A stretch of 64,000 nt of DNA from Arthrobacter sp. ISL-65. GTDB taxonomy: Bacteria; Actinomycetota; Actinomycetes; Actinomycetales; Micrococcaceae. The DNA is taken from positions 147,289-211,288 of the forward strand of contig NZ_JAGGPN010000020.1 of the NCBI RefSeq assembly GCF_018613795.1. The letters are read 5' to 3'. The first letter of the stretch is position 1. Each line of letters opens with the position of its first letter. Made by a program: the position numbers and the translations under genes. Positions 49,523 to 58,664 of the stretch are shown in pieces. A model generated the notes under the pieces. It was not told where the DNA came from, searched no databases, and worked only from the letters and a program-made list of their open reading frames with translations.

Positions 49523-50935
49523 ATGTCATCGCCTGCAACGTCAACGGAACATGGCACCGCCAAACCGGTGAACTCCAAGGGCAAAGTGATCTTTGCCAGC
49601 CTCATCGGAACGACGATCGAGTTCTATGACTTCTACATCTACGCCACTGCGTCGGTGCTGGTCTTCCCCAAGCTGTTCTTCCCCCAGGCCACGGAGATCA
49701 ACGCCCTCCTGAGCTCTTTCGCAATTTTCGGCGTCGCGTTCGTCGCCCGGCCCATCGGTTCGGTCCTGTTCGGACACTTCGGCGACAAGTTCGGCCGCAA
49801 GGGCACCCTGGTGGCCTCCCTCCTCACCATGGGCCTGGCCACCTTCCTCATCGGGCTGCTGCCCACAGCCACGGTTGCCGGCTGGGGCGTCCTGGCGCCG
49901 CTGCTGCTCGTGCTGCTGCGCTTTGCCCAGGGGCTTGCGCTCGGCGGTGAGTGGTCCGGCGCGGCACTGCTGGCCACGGAGAACGCCCCCGAAGGCAAGC
50001 GCGCCATCTACGGAACGTTCCCGCAGCTCGGTGCCCCCATTGGCTTCATCCTGGCCAACCTGCTCTTCATCTGGTTCAACGCCGCCCTCAGCCCGGAGGA
50101 ATTTGCGGCCTGGGGCTGGCGAGTTCCGTTCCTGCTCAGCGCCGTACTGGTGATCGTGGGCCTGTATGTGCGCCTCAAGCTGGTGGAAAGTGTCTCGTTC
50201 CAGAAGGTCCTGAAAGAAGACAAAGTGGTAAAGATTCCGTTCGCGGCAACCTTCAAGAACCACTGGCGCCCGGTGCTGGCCGGAACCTTCATCATGCTGG
50301 CCACCTACGTGCTGTTCTACATCATGACCTCCTTCACCCTGACCTACGGCACCAAGCCCGCCTCCGTTGAGGCCGCCCAGGCCGCTGCGGAAAAGGCCGG
50401 CAAGCCGATGTCCGCTGCCGAAATCGCCAGCTTCGTTCCCGGCCTGGGTGTTTCCCGCGGTGACTTCCTCTGGATGCTGATCCTCGGCGTCGTCTTCTTC
50501 GGTATCTTCACCCTCGTGTCCGGCCCGCTGGCCGAGAAGTGGGGCCGCCGCAAGTTCCTCATGGGCGTCACCGCAGGCATCTTTGTGTTCGGCGCGCTCT
50601 GGTTCACCATGTTCGGCCCCGGCCCGGGAGCAGCAATCGTCGGCCTCATCGTCGGCTTCACGCTGATGGGCCTAACCTTCGGCCCGATGGCGGCGATCCT
50701 GCCGGAGCTGTTCCCGTCCAACGTGCGCTACACCGGCTCGGCCGTGGCGTACAACCTCTCCAGCGTCATCGGCGCCGCTCCGGCGTCGTTCATTGCCATT
50801 GCCCTGTGGCAGGCGACTGGCGGCAGCACCTGGCTCGTCGGCGTCTACATGGCGGCCGCTGCCGTGCTGACGTTCATCGCGCTGTGGATCACCCGCGAAA
50901 CCAAGAACACGGACTACGAGAACAACGTGGCCTGA
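49523..50935 (+). CDS. MHS-family MFS transporter
   Basis: The 470-residue protein is a metabolite:H+ symporter with 12 predicted membrane helices. Family motifs are visible: IGTTIEFYDFYIYATASVLV in helix 1, the loop motif GHFGDKFGRKG between helices 2 and 3, and LLRFAQGLALGGEWSGAALL in helix 4-5. The loop between the halves (about residues 275-310) carries a small Ala/Glu insertion. Substrates of the family include citrate, alpha-ketoglutarate, proline and aromatic acids; this one cannot be named. It diverges from narK and ends at a strong terminator. Confidence 0.92.
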   Translation: MSSPATSTEHGTAKPVNSKGKVIFASLIGTTIEFYDFYIYATASVLVFPKLFFPQATEINALLSSFAIFGVAFVARPIGSVLFGHFGDKFGRKGTLVASLLTMGLATFLIGLLPTATVAGWGVLAPLLLVLLRFAQGLALGGEWSGAALLATENAPEGKRAIYGTFPQLGAPIGFILANLLFIWFNAALSPEEFAAWGWRVPFLLSAVLVIVGLYVRLKLVESVSFQKVLKEDKVVKIPFAATFKNHWRPVLAGTFIMLATYVLFYIMTSFTLTYGTKPASVEAAQAAAEKAGKPMSAAEIASFVPGLGVSRGDFLWMLILGVVFFGIFTLVSGPLAEKWGRRKFLMGVTAGIFVFGALWFTMFGPGPGAAIVGLIVGFTLMGLTFGPMAAILPELFPSNVRYTGSAVAYNLSSVIGAAPASFIAIALWQATGGSTWLVGVYMAAAAVLTFIALWITRETKNTDYENNVA

Positions 50936-50959
50936 TTCCCAGGTTTAGATGCACAAACG

Positions 50960-50992
50960 AAAATGCCCGGTGTGGATCACACCGGGCATTTT
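50960..50992 (+). terminator. Terminator of the MHS transporter gene
   Basis: AAAATGCCCGGTGT (50960-50973) and ACACCGGGCATTTT (50979-50992) form a perfect 14-bp stem with loop GGATC. The right arm ends in TTTT followed by CC. It sits between convergent genes and can serve both strands. Confidence 0.9.
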
Positions 50993-51035
50993 CCTGCGCT
51001 GTTTCAGTTTTCGATCGACTGAGTCTTCAGTCGCC

Positions 51036-52847
51036 TTAGTCTTCGATCGTCGCGATCACGGCGCCTGCTGCCACCGTCTGGCCGGCCGCGGCGGACAGGC
51101 CGGTGATGGTGCCGGCGCGGTGAGCCGTGAGCGGCTGCTCCATCTTCATCGCTTCTAGTACGACGACGAGATCACCTTCGGCGACGACGTCGCCGTCGGC
51201 CACGGCCACCTTAACAATGGTTCCCTGCATGGGGGAGGTCAGGGCGTTGCCGCCCACGGCGGCGGTGGCGCCGCCGGTGCGGCTGCGCTTCTTGGACTTG
51301 GCCGGCTTCGCGCCGGCGGCTGCGGCCCCGCCGAAGCCGAGGCTGGCGGGCAGTGCCACCTCGAGGCGCTTGCCGCCCACTTCCACCACCACGGTGCGGC
51401 GCTCGGCGGCTTCCTCACCCTCCGGCGCGGCGCCGTTTGGCGTCCAGGCGGGAAGATCGTTGACGAACTCGGTTTCGATCCAGCGCGTATGGACGCTGAA
51501 CGGACCCTCGGCGGGCGCGAACGCAGGGTTGCTGACCACGGCCAGGTCGAAGGGGATGACGGTGGGAATGCCTTCCACCACCATCTCCTCAAGGGCGCGG
51601 CGGGCCCGCTGCAGGGCCTGCGGGCGGTTCGCTCCGGTGACGATCAGCTTGGACAGCATGGAGTCGAAGTTGCCGCTGATCACATCGCCCTCTTCGATGC
51701 CGGAGTCAATGCGGATGCCGGGCCCGGTGGGATTCTTCAGGGTAGTCACGGTGCCCGGTGCGGGCATGAAGTTGCGGCCCGGATCCTCGCCGGTGATGCG
51801 GAACTCCAGGGAGTGGCCGCGCACCTCGGGGTCGCCGTAGCCAAGCTCCTCGCCGCAGGCCAGGCGGAACTGCTCGCGGACCAGGTCGATGCCGGTAACT
51901 TCCTCTGAGACGCAGTGCTCCACCTGAAGGCGGGTGTTGACCTCGAGGAAGGAGATGGTGCCGTCCTGGCCGACAAGGAACTCGCAGGTTCCGGCGCCGA
52001 GGTAGCCGGCTTCCTTCAGGATGGCCTTGGACGATTCGTAGAGGCGCCGGTTCTGCTCCTCCGTCAGGAAGGGGGCCGGGGCCTCCTCCACAAGCTTCTG
52101 GTTGCGGCGCTGGAGTGAGCAGTCGCGGGTGGAGACCACCACCACGTTGCCGTGGGCGTCGGCGAGGCACTGGGTCTCGACGTGGCGGGGGGCGTCGAGA
52201 AACCGCTCAATGAAGCACTCACCGCGGCCGAAGGCAGCCGTGGCCTCGCGGACGGCGGAATCGAAGAGCTCAGGGATTTCCTCGCGGGTGCGGGCCACCT
52301 TGATGCCGCGCCCGCCGCCGCCGAAGGCGGCCTTGATGGCCACGGGCAGGCCGAACTTGTCCGCGAATTCCAGGATTTCCTCGGCGGACTCAACGGGGTC
52401 GGCGGTGCCGGGGACCTGCGGGGCGCCCACCTTTTCGGCGATGTGGCGGGCCCGGACCTTGTCGCCCAGGGCGGAAATGGCCTCCGGTGACGGGCCGATC
52501 CAAGTGATGCCGGCGTCGATGACCTTGGCCGCGAACTGGGCGTTCTCGGACAGGAACCCGTAGCCGGGGTGGATGGCGTCGGCGCCGGACTGGCGGGCTA
52601 TCTCGATCAGCTTGTCCATCACAAGGTAGGACTCAGCTGCCGTGTTCCCGCCCAGGGCATATGCTTCGTCGGCGAGCCGGACGTGGAGGGCATCCCGGTC
52701 CGGATCGGCGTAGACGGCGACGGAGGCGATGCCCTCGTCCCGGGCTGCGCGGATGACGCGGACGGCGATCTCACCGCGGTTCGCGATCAGAACCTTGGTG
52801 AGTTTTGAATGCACTGGACCTGCGGACTGCTCCGGCTTTACTGACAA
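51036..52847 (-). CDS. Acyl-CoA carboxylase alpha subunit (biotin carboxylase with biotin carrier domain)
   Basis: The 603-residue protein carboxylates its own biotin for acetyl- or propionyl-CoA carboxylase. It has the biotin carboxylase domain (about residues 14-460) with [18 protein letters not shown], the ATP-grasp glycine loop [14 protein letters not shown] and [16 protein letters not shown], and a C-terminal biotinyl domain with K568 in [11 protein letters not shown]. An Ala/Lys linker joins them. This is the AccA3-like arrangement of actinobacteria. The TTG start at 52847 is supported by AAGGAG six bases upstream. It lies downstream of maf on the same strand; its beta and epsilon partners are encoded at 62.1-63.9 kb. 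Confidence 0.95.
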   Translation of the reverse strand: MSVKPEQSAGPVHSKLTKVLIANRGEIAVRVIRAARDEGIASVAVYADPDRDALHVRLADEAYALGGNTAAESYLVMDKLIEIARQSGADAIHPGYGFLSENAQFAAKVIDAGITWIGPSPEAISALGDKVRARHIAEKVGAPQVPGTADPVESAEEILEFADKFGLPVAIKAAFGGGGRGIKVARTREEIPELFDSAVREATAAFGRGECFIERFLDAPRHVETQCLADAHGNVVVVSTRDCSLQRRNQKLVEEAPAPFLTEEQNRRLYESSKAILKEAGYLGAGTCEFLVGQDGTISFLEVNTRLQVEHCVSEEVTGIDLVREQFRLACGEELGYGDPEVRGHSLEFRITGEDPGRNFMPAPGTVTTLKNPTGPGIRIDSGIEEGDVISGNFDSMLSKLIVTGANRPQALQRARRALEEMVVEGIPTVIPFDLAVVSNPAFAPAEGPFSVHTRWIETEFVNDLPAWTPNGAAPEGEEAAERRTVVVEVGGKRLEVALPASLGFGGAAAAGAKPAKSKKRSRTGGATAAVGGNALTSPMQGTIVKVAVADGDVVAEGDLVVVLEAMKMEQPLTAHRAGTITGLSAAAGQTVAAGAVIATIED

Positions 52848-52889
52848 GGCGTCTCCTTCTTTCCTTCAGGGAGCCTAGCCTGATTTTGA

Positions 52890-52918
52890 GGATTCCGCCG
52901 ATATTACTGGCGGAATCC
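52890..52918 (-). terminator. Hairpin between maf and the acyl-CoA carboxylase gene
   Basis: GGATTCCGCC (52890-52899) and GGCGGAATCC (52909-52918) form a perfect 10-bp stem with a 9-nt loop, 31 bp downstream of the maf stop in the direction of transcription. It may end or attenuate the maf transcript before the carboxylase gene. Confidence 0.6.
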
Positions 52919-52949
52919 GCGGGTAAGAGACCCGGTCTTTGTAGGGAAG

Positions 52950-53609
52950 CTACAACTCGCCGGGAATTGCCGAGTCCGGCAGGTCCTGCCAGAACTCGGT
53001 GATGCTCACGTTCGCCTGGGCCAGCAGGGAGCGCAGGGTGGATACCGACAATCCGACGACGGCGTGCGGGTCGCCGTCGACTTTCCGGATGAAGGCGCCG
53101 CCAAGGCCGTCGATGGTGAAGGAGCCGGCGCAGTGCAGCGGCTCGCCGGTGGCGATGTACGCGTCGATCTCCGCGAGCTCCATCTCCATGAAGTGCACCT
53201 CCGCGGAGGCGACGCTGCCCAGCGTGGCGCCGGAGCCGCCGTCGTCGTCCGTGTCGCGGCAGTCCACCAGCCAGTGGCCGGTGTGCAGGACCCCGCTGCT
53301 GCCGCTCATCCGAAGCATCCGCTGCCGGGCAACGTCCACGGTGTACGGCTTGCCGTGCGACTCGCCGTCGAACTCGAATACGGAATCGCAGCCGAGCACC
53401 AGGGCCCCCTCGGCTTCCGGCAGCGACGCGACGGCCTCAGCCTTGGCGCGGGCCAGGAGCAGGGCGGTGTCGTGCGGATCGGTGACGCCGTAGCGTTCCT
53501 GCACGGCGTCCTCGTCGACGTCGGACACAAGGACCTCGTGTTCGACGCCGGCCTCAGTCAGGAGCTTGGTGCGGGCGGGGGACTGGGAGGCAAGGATGAG
53601 GCGGGTCAC
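52950..53609 (-). CDS. maf: Maf-family nucleotide pyrophosphatase
   Basis: Maf proteins hydrolyse non-canonical or canonical nucleoside triphosphates to monophosphates. The 219-residue protein begins LILASQSPARTKLL (the substrate loop, SxSPxR) and carries the catalytic Asp motif LGCDSVFEFDG (near residue 72) with GKPYTVDVARQRM after it. It has the Glu/Phe-rich insertion AYIATGEPLHCAGSFTIDG typical of the family. In actinobacteria maf is often next to acyl-CoA carboxylase genes, as here. Confidence 0.93.
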   Translation of the reverse strand: MTRLILASQSPARTKLLTEAGVEHEVLVSDVDEDAVQERYGVTDPHDTALLLARAKAEAVASLPEAEGALVLGCDSVFEFDGESHGKPYTVDVARQRMLRMSGSSGVLHTGHWLVDCRDTDDDGGSGATLGSVASAEVHFMEMELAEIDAYIATGEPLHCAGSFTIDGLGGAFIRKVDGDPHAVVGLSVSTLRSLLAQANVSITEFWQDLPDSAIPGEL

Positions 53610-53663
53610 GGCTCCAGCCTAATTCATCCCGGCAAAGCAACGGGGGCCCACGCCCGCGGGGTT

Positions 53664-53689
53664 CCCTGGCCGAGCTTGCGAGGCTAGGG
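53664..53689 (+). repeat. Hairpin element with loop GAGCTTGCGA, copy 2
   Basis: CCCTGGCC (53664-53671) pairs with GGCTAGGG (53682-53689) with one G-U, around the loop GAGCTTGCGA. The loop is identical to that of the hairpin at 9322-9347, whose stem is different. It lies in the 168-bp gap between maf and the MMPL gene. Confidence 0.5.
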
Positions 53690-53777
53690 TGCGGGTGGGG
53701 AGGGTCACCCAGCGCCCAATCGGAGGGCTTGTGTGGGCGCTAAGAGACCCCGCGTTCCTCTGGCGGGCGGCAATCTC

Positions 53778-56324
53778 CTAGTGGGCGGCGACCCCGGCGG
53801 GCTCGGCGTCCGGCTCGGCCGCCTTGGCGGCTGATGCGTGCTTGCGGAGCTTTGCCCCTTCAACGTCCACGTCCGGCAGGATGCGGTCCAGCCAGCGCGG
53901 CAGCCACCACGCCTTCTCGCCGAGGAGGTACATGACTGCCGGAACGATCGTCATCCGCACCACGAAGGCGTCAACCAGCACGCCGAATGCCATCGCGAAG
54001 CCGAGCGGCCGGACCATATTCAGGTGCGAGAAGATGAAGCCCGCGAAGACGCTGACCATGATGATGGCGGCGGCAGTGACCACCGCGGAGGCGTGGCTGA
54101 AACCGGAGCGGACGGCGTGCTTCGCGGACTCGCCGTGCATGAAGGACTCACGCATGCCCGAGGCGATGAACACCTGGTAGTCCATTGCCAGCCCGAAAAG
54201 CACGCCGATCAGGATGATCGGCAGGAAGCTCAGCACGGCGCCGGGGTTGTCGACGCCGAACACCCCACCCAGCCAGCCCCACTGGTAGACCGCAACCACG
54301 GCGCCGAATGCGGCCGCAAGCGAGAGCAGGAAGCCGCCGGTGGCCAGCAATGGCACGACGATCGAGCGGAACACCAGCAGCAGCAGGATCAGCGAGAGTC
54401 CGACGACGATGGCCAGGTACGACGGCAAGGCGCCGCCCAATTTAGTGGAAACGTCAATGTTGCCTGCCGTCTGGCCGGTCAGGCCGATGCGGACTCCGGT
54501 GGAGTCCTCGATTTCGGCGCGCTCGGCACGGATGTCGGACACCACGTTCACGGTGCTGGCGCTCGCCGGCCCTTCCTTCGGGATGACCTGAAGCACCGCC
54601 GTCCCGCGGTCCTCACTCAGTGCCACCGGAATGACTGCAGTCACGTTCTCCGTCTTGCGCAGGATGTCCGCAACGTCCAACTGCTTGGCCTGTGCCTCGG
54701 TTGCACTCAGGCCTTTCGGGAAGTCACCCACCACGATGATCGGTCCCGTCATGCCTTCGCCGAAGCTGCGCTTGGTGGCGTCGTATGCCTTGAAGGCCTG
54801 GGAATCGGCAGGTTCCGAGCCGCCGTCGGGCAGCGCGAGCCGCAGCTGGGCAGCGGGCAGCGCCACAATGCCCAGCGCCAGGACCCCGGCCAACATGGCT
54901 AGAACGGGGTGTCTGGTGACAAGTCCGCCCCAGCCGTGGCTGCTGCGGTGTTCGTCCTTGGCGCGGTCCTCAGCCTCACGGTTAGGGTCGGCGTTGTGCT
55001 TCTCGGCCTTGACCCAGGCCCGCCTGGAGATCAGCCTCCTGCCCACGAGGGAGAGGATCGCCGGGGTCAGCGTCAGGGCAACGAGGACGGCAACCGCAAC
55101 GGTCCCGGCCGCGGACACGCCCATGACCCCCAGGAACGGAAGCCCCGGGACGACCAGTGCCGCGAGGGCGATGATGACCGTCAGGCCGGCAAAGAGCACG
55201 GCATTGCCGGAGGTTCCCGTGGCACGGGCCACTGACTCTTCCGCGTCCATGCCTGCCAGCAGCTGCCCGCGGTGGCGGTTGACGATGAACAGCGAGTAGT
55301 CGATGCCGACGGCGAGGCCCAGCATGAGCGCGAGCATCGGGGAAATGGAACTCATGTCAATGAGGCCGCTCAGTGCCATGGTGGCACCAACGCCCACCGC
55401 CACGCCGATCACGGCCATCAGCAGCGGCAGCCCGGCGGCGACCAGTGTGCCGAGCATGATGATCAGGACCAGCGCCGCCACGCCGATGCCGATGATCTCA
55501 GCCACGCCGAAGATCTCGGAGACGTCCTCGCTGATTTCCTTGCTGGGCAGCGCGGTAACGCCAGCCGAGGAGACCTCCTGCACGATGTCCTGGACTTCCT
55601 GGCGCACTTTGGGGTCCAGCCCGTTGATGGAGGTCTTGAACTGGACCTGTGCAATGGCCGCCTTGCCGTCCTCCGAAACGAAACGCAACCCCTGGGAAGC
55701 CTCGACCTGGCGTTTGGCCAGCTCCAGCCTGGCCGCGCCGTCCTGCGCTTCCTTTGTGCCGGCGTCGAGCTTTTCCTGGCCAGCGGCCAGGGCGGCCTTC
55801 TGCTGGCCCAGCTGGGCCTCGATGGCTGACGCCGGGAGTCCGGCATCAGTCATCTGCGCCTCGGCCGCGGCCAGCTGTTCCTTGCCGGCGGCCAGTTCGG
55901 CCACGGCCTTGTCCAGTGCGGCCTTGCCCGCGGCTGCCTGGGCTTCGCCGCTGGCGAGATCCGCGGCGGCCTTGTCCAGCTGGGCCTGCGTGGCGAACGG
56001 GTCGACGGTTTCCCGGACGTCCGGGAGGACCTCGAGCTTGGTCAGGGCAGCGGACACCGCGTCCTTGCCCGCCTGGCTGAACTGGGCGTCATTTGCCTGG
56101 AAGACAACCCCGGCCGAGCCACCGGATGACGCCGGCAGCTCCTTTCGGAGCTTGTCGGCCATCTGCTGGGTTTCCGTGCCTGGAATCTGGAAGTTGTTGG
56201 ACAGCGCGCCGTGAAAGGCTGCCGCTGCGCCGCCGACTGCCAGCAGGATCGCCAGCCAGAGCGAGACGACGAGCCATCGGTGGCGGTAGGAAAACTTGCC
56301 GAGGCGGTACAGGAGAAGTGCCAT
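53778..56324 (-). CDS. MMPL/RND-family membrane transporter
   Basis: The 848-residue protein has 12 predicted membrane segments in the RND/MMPL layout: one N-terminal helix, a large extracytoplasmic loop, five helices, a second loop, and five or six helices. The first loop (about residues 100-225) is an unusually long Ala/Glu/Gln/Lys coiled coil with LDKAAADLASGEAQAAAG. Helix 4-5 shows GIDYSLFIVNRHR and the second half GLAMDYQVFIASGMRESF, both typical of MMPL lipid or drug exporters. The ATG at 56324 starts the standard MALLLYRLGKFSYRHR. It lies 1 bp after the TetR gene, so the regulator probably controls it. Confidence 0.92.
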   Translation of the reverse strand: MALLLYRLGKFSYRHRWLVVSLWLAILLAVGGAAAAFHGALSNNFQIPGTETQQMADKLRKELPASSGGSAGVVFQANDAQFSQAGKDAVSAALTKLEVLPDVRETVDPFATQAQLDKAAADLASGEAQAAAGKAALDKAVAELAAGKEQLAAAEAQMTDAGLPASAIEAQLGQQKAALAAGQEKLDAGTKEAQDGAARLELAKRQVEASQGLRFVSEDGKAAIAQVQFKTSINGLDPKVRQEVQDIVQEVSSAGVTALPSKEISEDVSEIFGVAEIIGIGVAALVLIIMLGTLVAAGLPLLMAVIGVAVGVGATMALSGLIDMSSISPMLALMLGLAVGIDYSLFIVNRHRGQLLAGMDAEESVARATGTSGNAVLFAGLTVIIALAALVVPGLPFLGVMGVSAAGTVAVAVLVALTLTPAILSLVGRRLISRRAWVKAEKHNADPNREAEDRAKDEHRSSHGWGGLVTRHPVLAMLAGVLALGIVALPAAQLRLALPDGGSEPADSQAFKAYDATKRSFGEGMTGPIIVVGDFPKGLSATEAQAKQLDVADILRKTENVTAVIPVALSEDRGTAVLQVIPKEGPASASTVNVVSDIRAERAEIEDSTGVRIGLTGQTAGNIDVSTKLGGALPSYLAIVVGLSLILLLLVFRSIVVPLLATGGFLLSLAAAFGAVVAVYQWGWLGGVFGVDNPGAVLSFLPIILIGVLFGLAMDYQVFIASGMRESFMHGESAKHAVRSGFSHASAVVTAAAIIMVSVFAGFIFSHLNMVRPLGFAMAFGVLVDAFVVRMTIVPAVMYLLGEKAWWLPRWLDRILPDVDVEGAKLRKHASAAKAAEPDAEPAGVAAH

Positions 56325-56325
56325 G

Positions 56326-57072
56326 TCAGGACCGTTCTGCGTTGCGGGTGGAGGGTTTGGCGGAAGATTCATTCGACGGAGGAAGCGATGCCGGCCCGGC
56401 GAAACCGGATCCGAGCAGGCCCATCGAATCGATGAGCAGCTGGCGGAGGATCGCCAGCGATTCGGGGGAGAGGTCGGGGCCGCAGCGGCGGAACCACACG
56501 TCCATGGCAGCCTTGCCGCAGGAGACGACCGAACCTGCGAGGGCCCGGACGTAGAGCTCGTCCGGATCCGTGCCCGGGCCCTGTGGGGAACGCTCGCGGG
56601 CCGCAGCAACAATCTGCTCGGTGCAGTGGTCCCAGGCCTCAAGCTCGGAGCGCGCCATGAGCGGATTGCCCTGGGTCAGGCCGAACAGCTCGGCCAGCGG
56701 CGCCACGGTCATGGGGTCTGCCAGTTCCACCAGGGCAGCGCGGGCGGATTCGAGGATGGGTTCGTCAGCGGGCCGCCGCCGGAACTGTTCGAGGGCGCTG
56801 TCCAGGAAGCCGTTGGTCACGGACGCAATGGCGGCCTCGGTGCTGCTGAAGTAGTTGAAGAAGGTCCGGCGTGAGATGCCCGCCGCTTCTGCGATGTCCT
56901 CCACCGTGAAGTTGCCGGGGCCGTGCCGCCGCAGAAGGGCAAGCGTGGAGCCGGTAATGGCCTGCCGGGTGGCAGCCTTGTTCAGCTCGCGCCGCGAAAG
57001 GGGCCCGCCGGCGTCGGTCGGCACAGAACCCGGCGACGACGAAGACGTAGAGGAAGAACTGGAAGTAGGCAC
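56326..57072 (-). CDS. TetR-family regulator of the MMPL transporter
   Basis: The protein, of about 248 residues, is a TetR-type repressor. After a low-complexity Ser/Pro head (about 22 residues) comes the helix-turn-helix FTVEDIAEAAGISRRTFFNYFSSTEAAI, quoted here by its parts VEDIAEAAGISRR and FFNYFSSTE. The C-terminal part resembles the TetR_C ligand domain. It is the first gene of a two-gene unit with the MMPL transporter. The palindrome at 57086-57099, 14-27 bp upstream, is likely its own operator. A TTG three bases before this GTG is an alternative start; the low-complexity head makes the true start uncertain. Confidence 0.88.
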   Translation of the reverse strand: MPTSSSSSTSSSSPGSVPTDAGGPLSRRELNKAATRQAITGSTLALLRRHGPGNFTVEDIAEAAGISRRTFFNYFSSTEAAIASVTNGFLDSALEQFRRRPADEPILESARAALVELADPMTVAPLAELFGLTQGNPLMARSELEAWDHCTEQIVAAARERSPQGPGTDPDELYVRALAGSVVSCGKAAMDVWFRRCGPDLSPESLAILRQLLIDSMGLLGSGFAGPASLPPSNESSAKPSTRNAERS

Positions 57073-57085
57073 CAAGTTACACTAC

Positions 57086-57099
57086 GTGCAAGTTTGCAC
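57086..57099. promoter_or_regulatory. Probable TetR operator
   Basis: GTGCAA (57086-57091) and TTGCAC (57094-57099) form a perfect palindrome around GT, immediately upstream of the TetR-MMPL unit. The size and position fit an autoregulatory TetR-type operator. Confidence 0.6.
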
Positions 57100-57117
57100 T
57101 CTGCGCAACCGCACGTG

Positions 57118-57156
57118 TTCACAGCTGGCCAGTCAAACTCACAGCGTCTTCACAGC
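57118..57156 (+). promoter_or_regulatory. TTCACAGC direct repeats upstream of a secreted protein gene
   Basis: TTCACAGC (57118-57125), CTCACAGC (57138-57145) and TTCACAGC (57149-57156) are direct repeats; the last two are spaced by 11 bp, one helical turn. This is typical of OmpR-type response regulators and resembles the GTCACAGCG MtrA motif. The gene at 57254 lies 98 bp downstream. Confidence 0.5.
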
Positions 57157-57253
57157 CAGCCGAAAGCAGTTCTTGAGGGGGATGGTGCATTCTGATGTCG
57201 TAGCCGGCACGGCGGCAATGGAGCCTCAAGGCCGGCGGAGCGAGGAGCGGACC

Positions 57254-57817
57254 ATGGAGCGTTCAAAGAAGGTGGCTCTCGGCTTGGGCGCCACTGCCTT
57301 GGCACTGGGTGCCGGGTTTGGTGTCACCGGGATGGCGGCCGCAACAACAGGCACTCCCACGCCCACGCCACCATCAAGCAGCCCATTCAGCGGTCCCGAT
57401 GACGGACCGCGTTTTGACGGCGGCAGGCACGGGCGTGGACATGGGCGCGGCCACGGTGCCGTCAAAGCGGACGCAGCGGCGCTCGCTGCCAAGCTCGGCG
57501 TGGACCAGGCCAAGGTGGAGGATGCCCTGAGGGCATTCCGCGAGGCCAACCGTCCGCCGGGCCGCCGCGCCGACGGCACCAAGCCGGACAAGGCAGCCGA
57601 GGAAGCGGCACTGGCAGCCTCGCTGGCCAGATCCCTGGGGATCGATGAGGCCAAGGTCAGGGCCGCACTTGAGGACCTCCGCAACCAGGCGCAGGCGGAC
57701 CGGGCGGCTGCCCTGAAAGGCCGGCTGGATCAGGCGGTGAAGGACGGCACACTCACGCAGGCGGAAGCCGACGCGGTCGCGAAGGCCGTGGAAAAGGGAG
57801 TGATCGGCGGCCGCTAG
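57254..57817 (+). CDS. Secreted alpha-helical repeat protein
   Basis: The 187-residue protein has a signal peptide (about residues 1-30, KKVALGLGATALALGAGFGV) and then a Thr/Pro/Ser linker, a Gly/His/Arg-rich stretch (GGRHGRGHGRGHG) and two related helical units, AAKLGVDQAKVEDALRAFRE and ASLARSLGIDEAKVRAALED. The end, DGTLTQAEADAVAKAVEKGV, resembles the YckD-type TQ-x-QAD motif. Function is unknown; such proteins often belong to envelope-stress regulons, and the His-rich stretch might bind metal. GAGGAG precedes the ATG. Two-component-type direct repeats lie upstream. Confidence 0.8.
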   Translation: MERSKKVALGLGATALALGAGFGVTGMAAATTGTPTPTPPSSSPFSGPDDGPRFDGGRHGRGHGRGHGAVKADAAALAAKLGVDQAKVEDALRAFREANRPPGRRADGTKPDKAAEEAALAASLARSLGIDEAKVRAALEDLRNQAQADRAAALKGRLDQAVKDGTLTQAEADAVAKAVEKGVIGGR

Positions 57818-57857
57818 CCGCCTTACTCACGGCCGCAACGCCCGTTGGTGGCGGCAG

Positions 57858-58562
57858 TCAGGCTGTGCGCTCGACGGCGGCGAGGATTGCCGCTCCGAGC
57901 TCCGCGGGCTTGGTGAACTGGGGCCAGTGCCCGGTGGGAAGGTCCACGAGTTCGACGTCGCGGATGCGGGCCAGCTCTTCAACGTAAGGGTGCCCGGCAT
58001 CCATCCACTCTGTTAACAGGGAGGAGGGGAACTCGCAGGCGATCACCGTGGCAGGGACGTCGTACCGGCGCACGTCCTGAAGGTGCTGCTTGTCGCAGGC
58101 AACGCCCTTGGGTTGCGGAATGGCGCGCTCGCGGAACGCGGCCCGCAGCCCGTCGTCAAGATCGGTGAGGTCGGCGTCGTCGAAGACGTCCCACGAGGGC
58201 AGGGGGATCTCATCACCTTCAGCAGGCAGCTCATCATTGATGACGCCGCCTTCCCCGAGCGGTCCGCTGTCCACGTAGACCGCCCGGACCACGCGGTCCG
58301 GCCGCTCGTCCACAGCGCCATGGATGATGGCGCCTCCGCCGGAGTGGCCGACGAGGACCAACGGGCCCTCGATGCCGTCAATGGCTTCCACAACGGCGTT
58401 GATATGGTCGCGAAGCCCGATGTCAGCCCTCTTGGCGTCCTTCGCCTCGAGCCCCGGGAGGGTCAGCGCATGGATCTGGTGGCCGGCCTCCACCAGCGGG
58501 GGAGTGACGCCGGACCAGGATGAACCATCGAGCCAGAAGCCCGGAACCAGAATGATGTCCAT
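57858..58562 (-). CDS. Alpha/beta-fold hydrolase
   Basis: The 234-residue protein is a small alpha/beta hydrolase. It begins with DIILVPGFWLDGSSW (oxyanion region), has the nucleophile elbow VGHSGGGAI with S74, and the catalytic His H212 in TGHWPQF near the C-terminus. The acid residue is not certain. No signal peptide is present. The family includes esterases and epoxide hydrolase-like enzymes; the substrate is unknown. It is convergent with the secreted protein gene. Confidence 0.88.
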   Translation of the reverse strand: MDIILVPGFWLDGSSWSGVTPPLVEAGHQIHALTLPGLEAKDAKRADIGLRDHINAVVEAIDGIEGPLVLVGHSGGGAIIHGAVDERPDRVVRAVYVDSGPLGEGGVINDELPAEGDEIPLPSWDVFDDADLTDLDDGLRAAFRERAIPQPKGVACDKQHLQDVRRYDVPATVIACEFPSSLLTEWMDAGHPYVEELARIRDVELVDLPTGHWPQFTKPAELGAAILAAVERTA

Positions 58563-58623
58563 GCCGGTACCCTACCCTTGCTGCCTGCCGCCGGGGCCGA
58601 TTTGGGCGGCCGGTATTAAATGC

Positions 58624-58650
58624 GTGTGCCCCGGGAAACTCGGGGCACAC
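58624..58650 (-). terminator. Terminator of the symporter gene
   Basis: GTGTGCCCCG (58624-58633) and CGGGGCACAC (58641-58650) form a perfect 10-bp stem with loop GGAAACT, 14 bp downstream of the symporter stop on the minus strand. Confidence 0.75.
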
Positions 58651-58664
58651 TCATTCTGCGAAGG

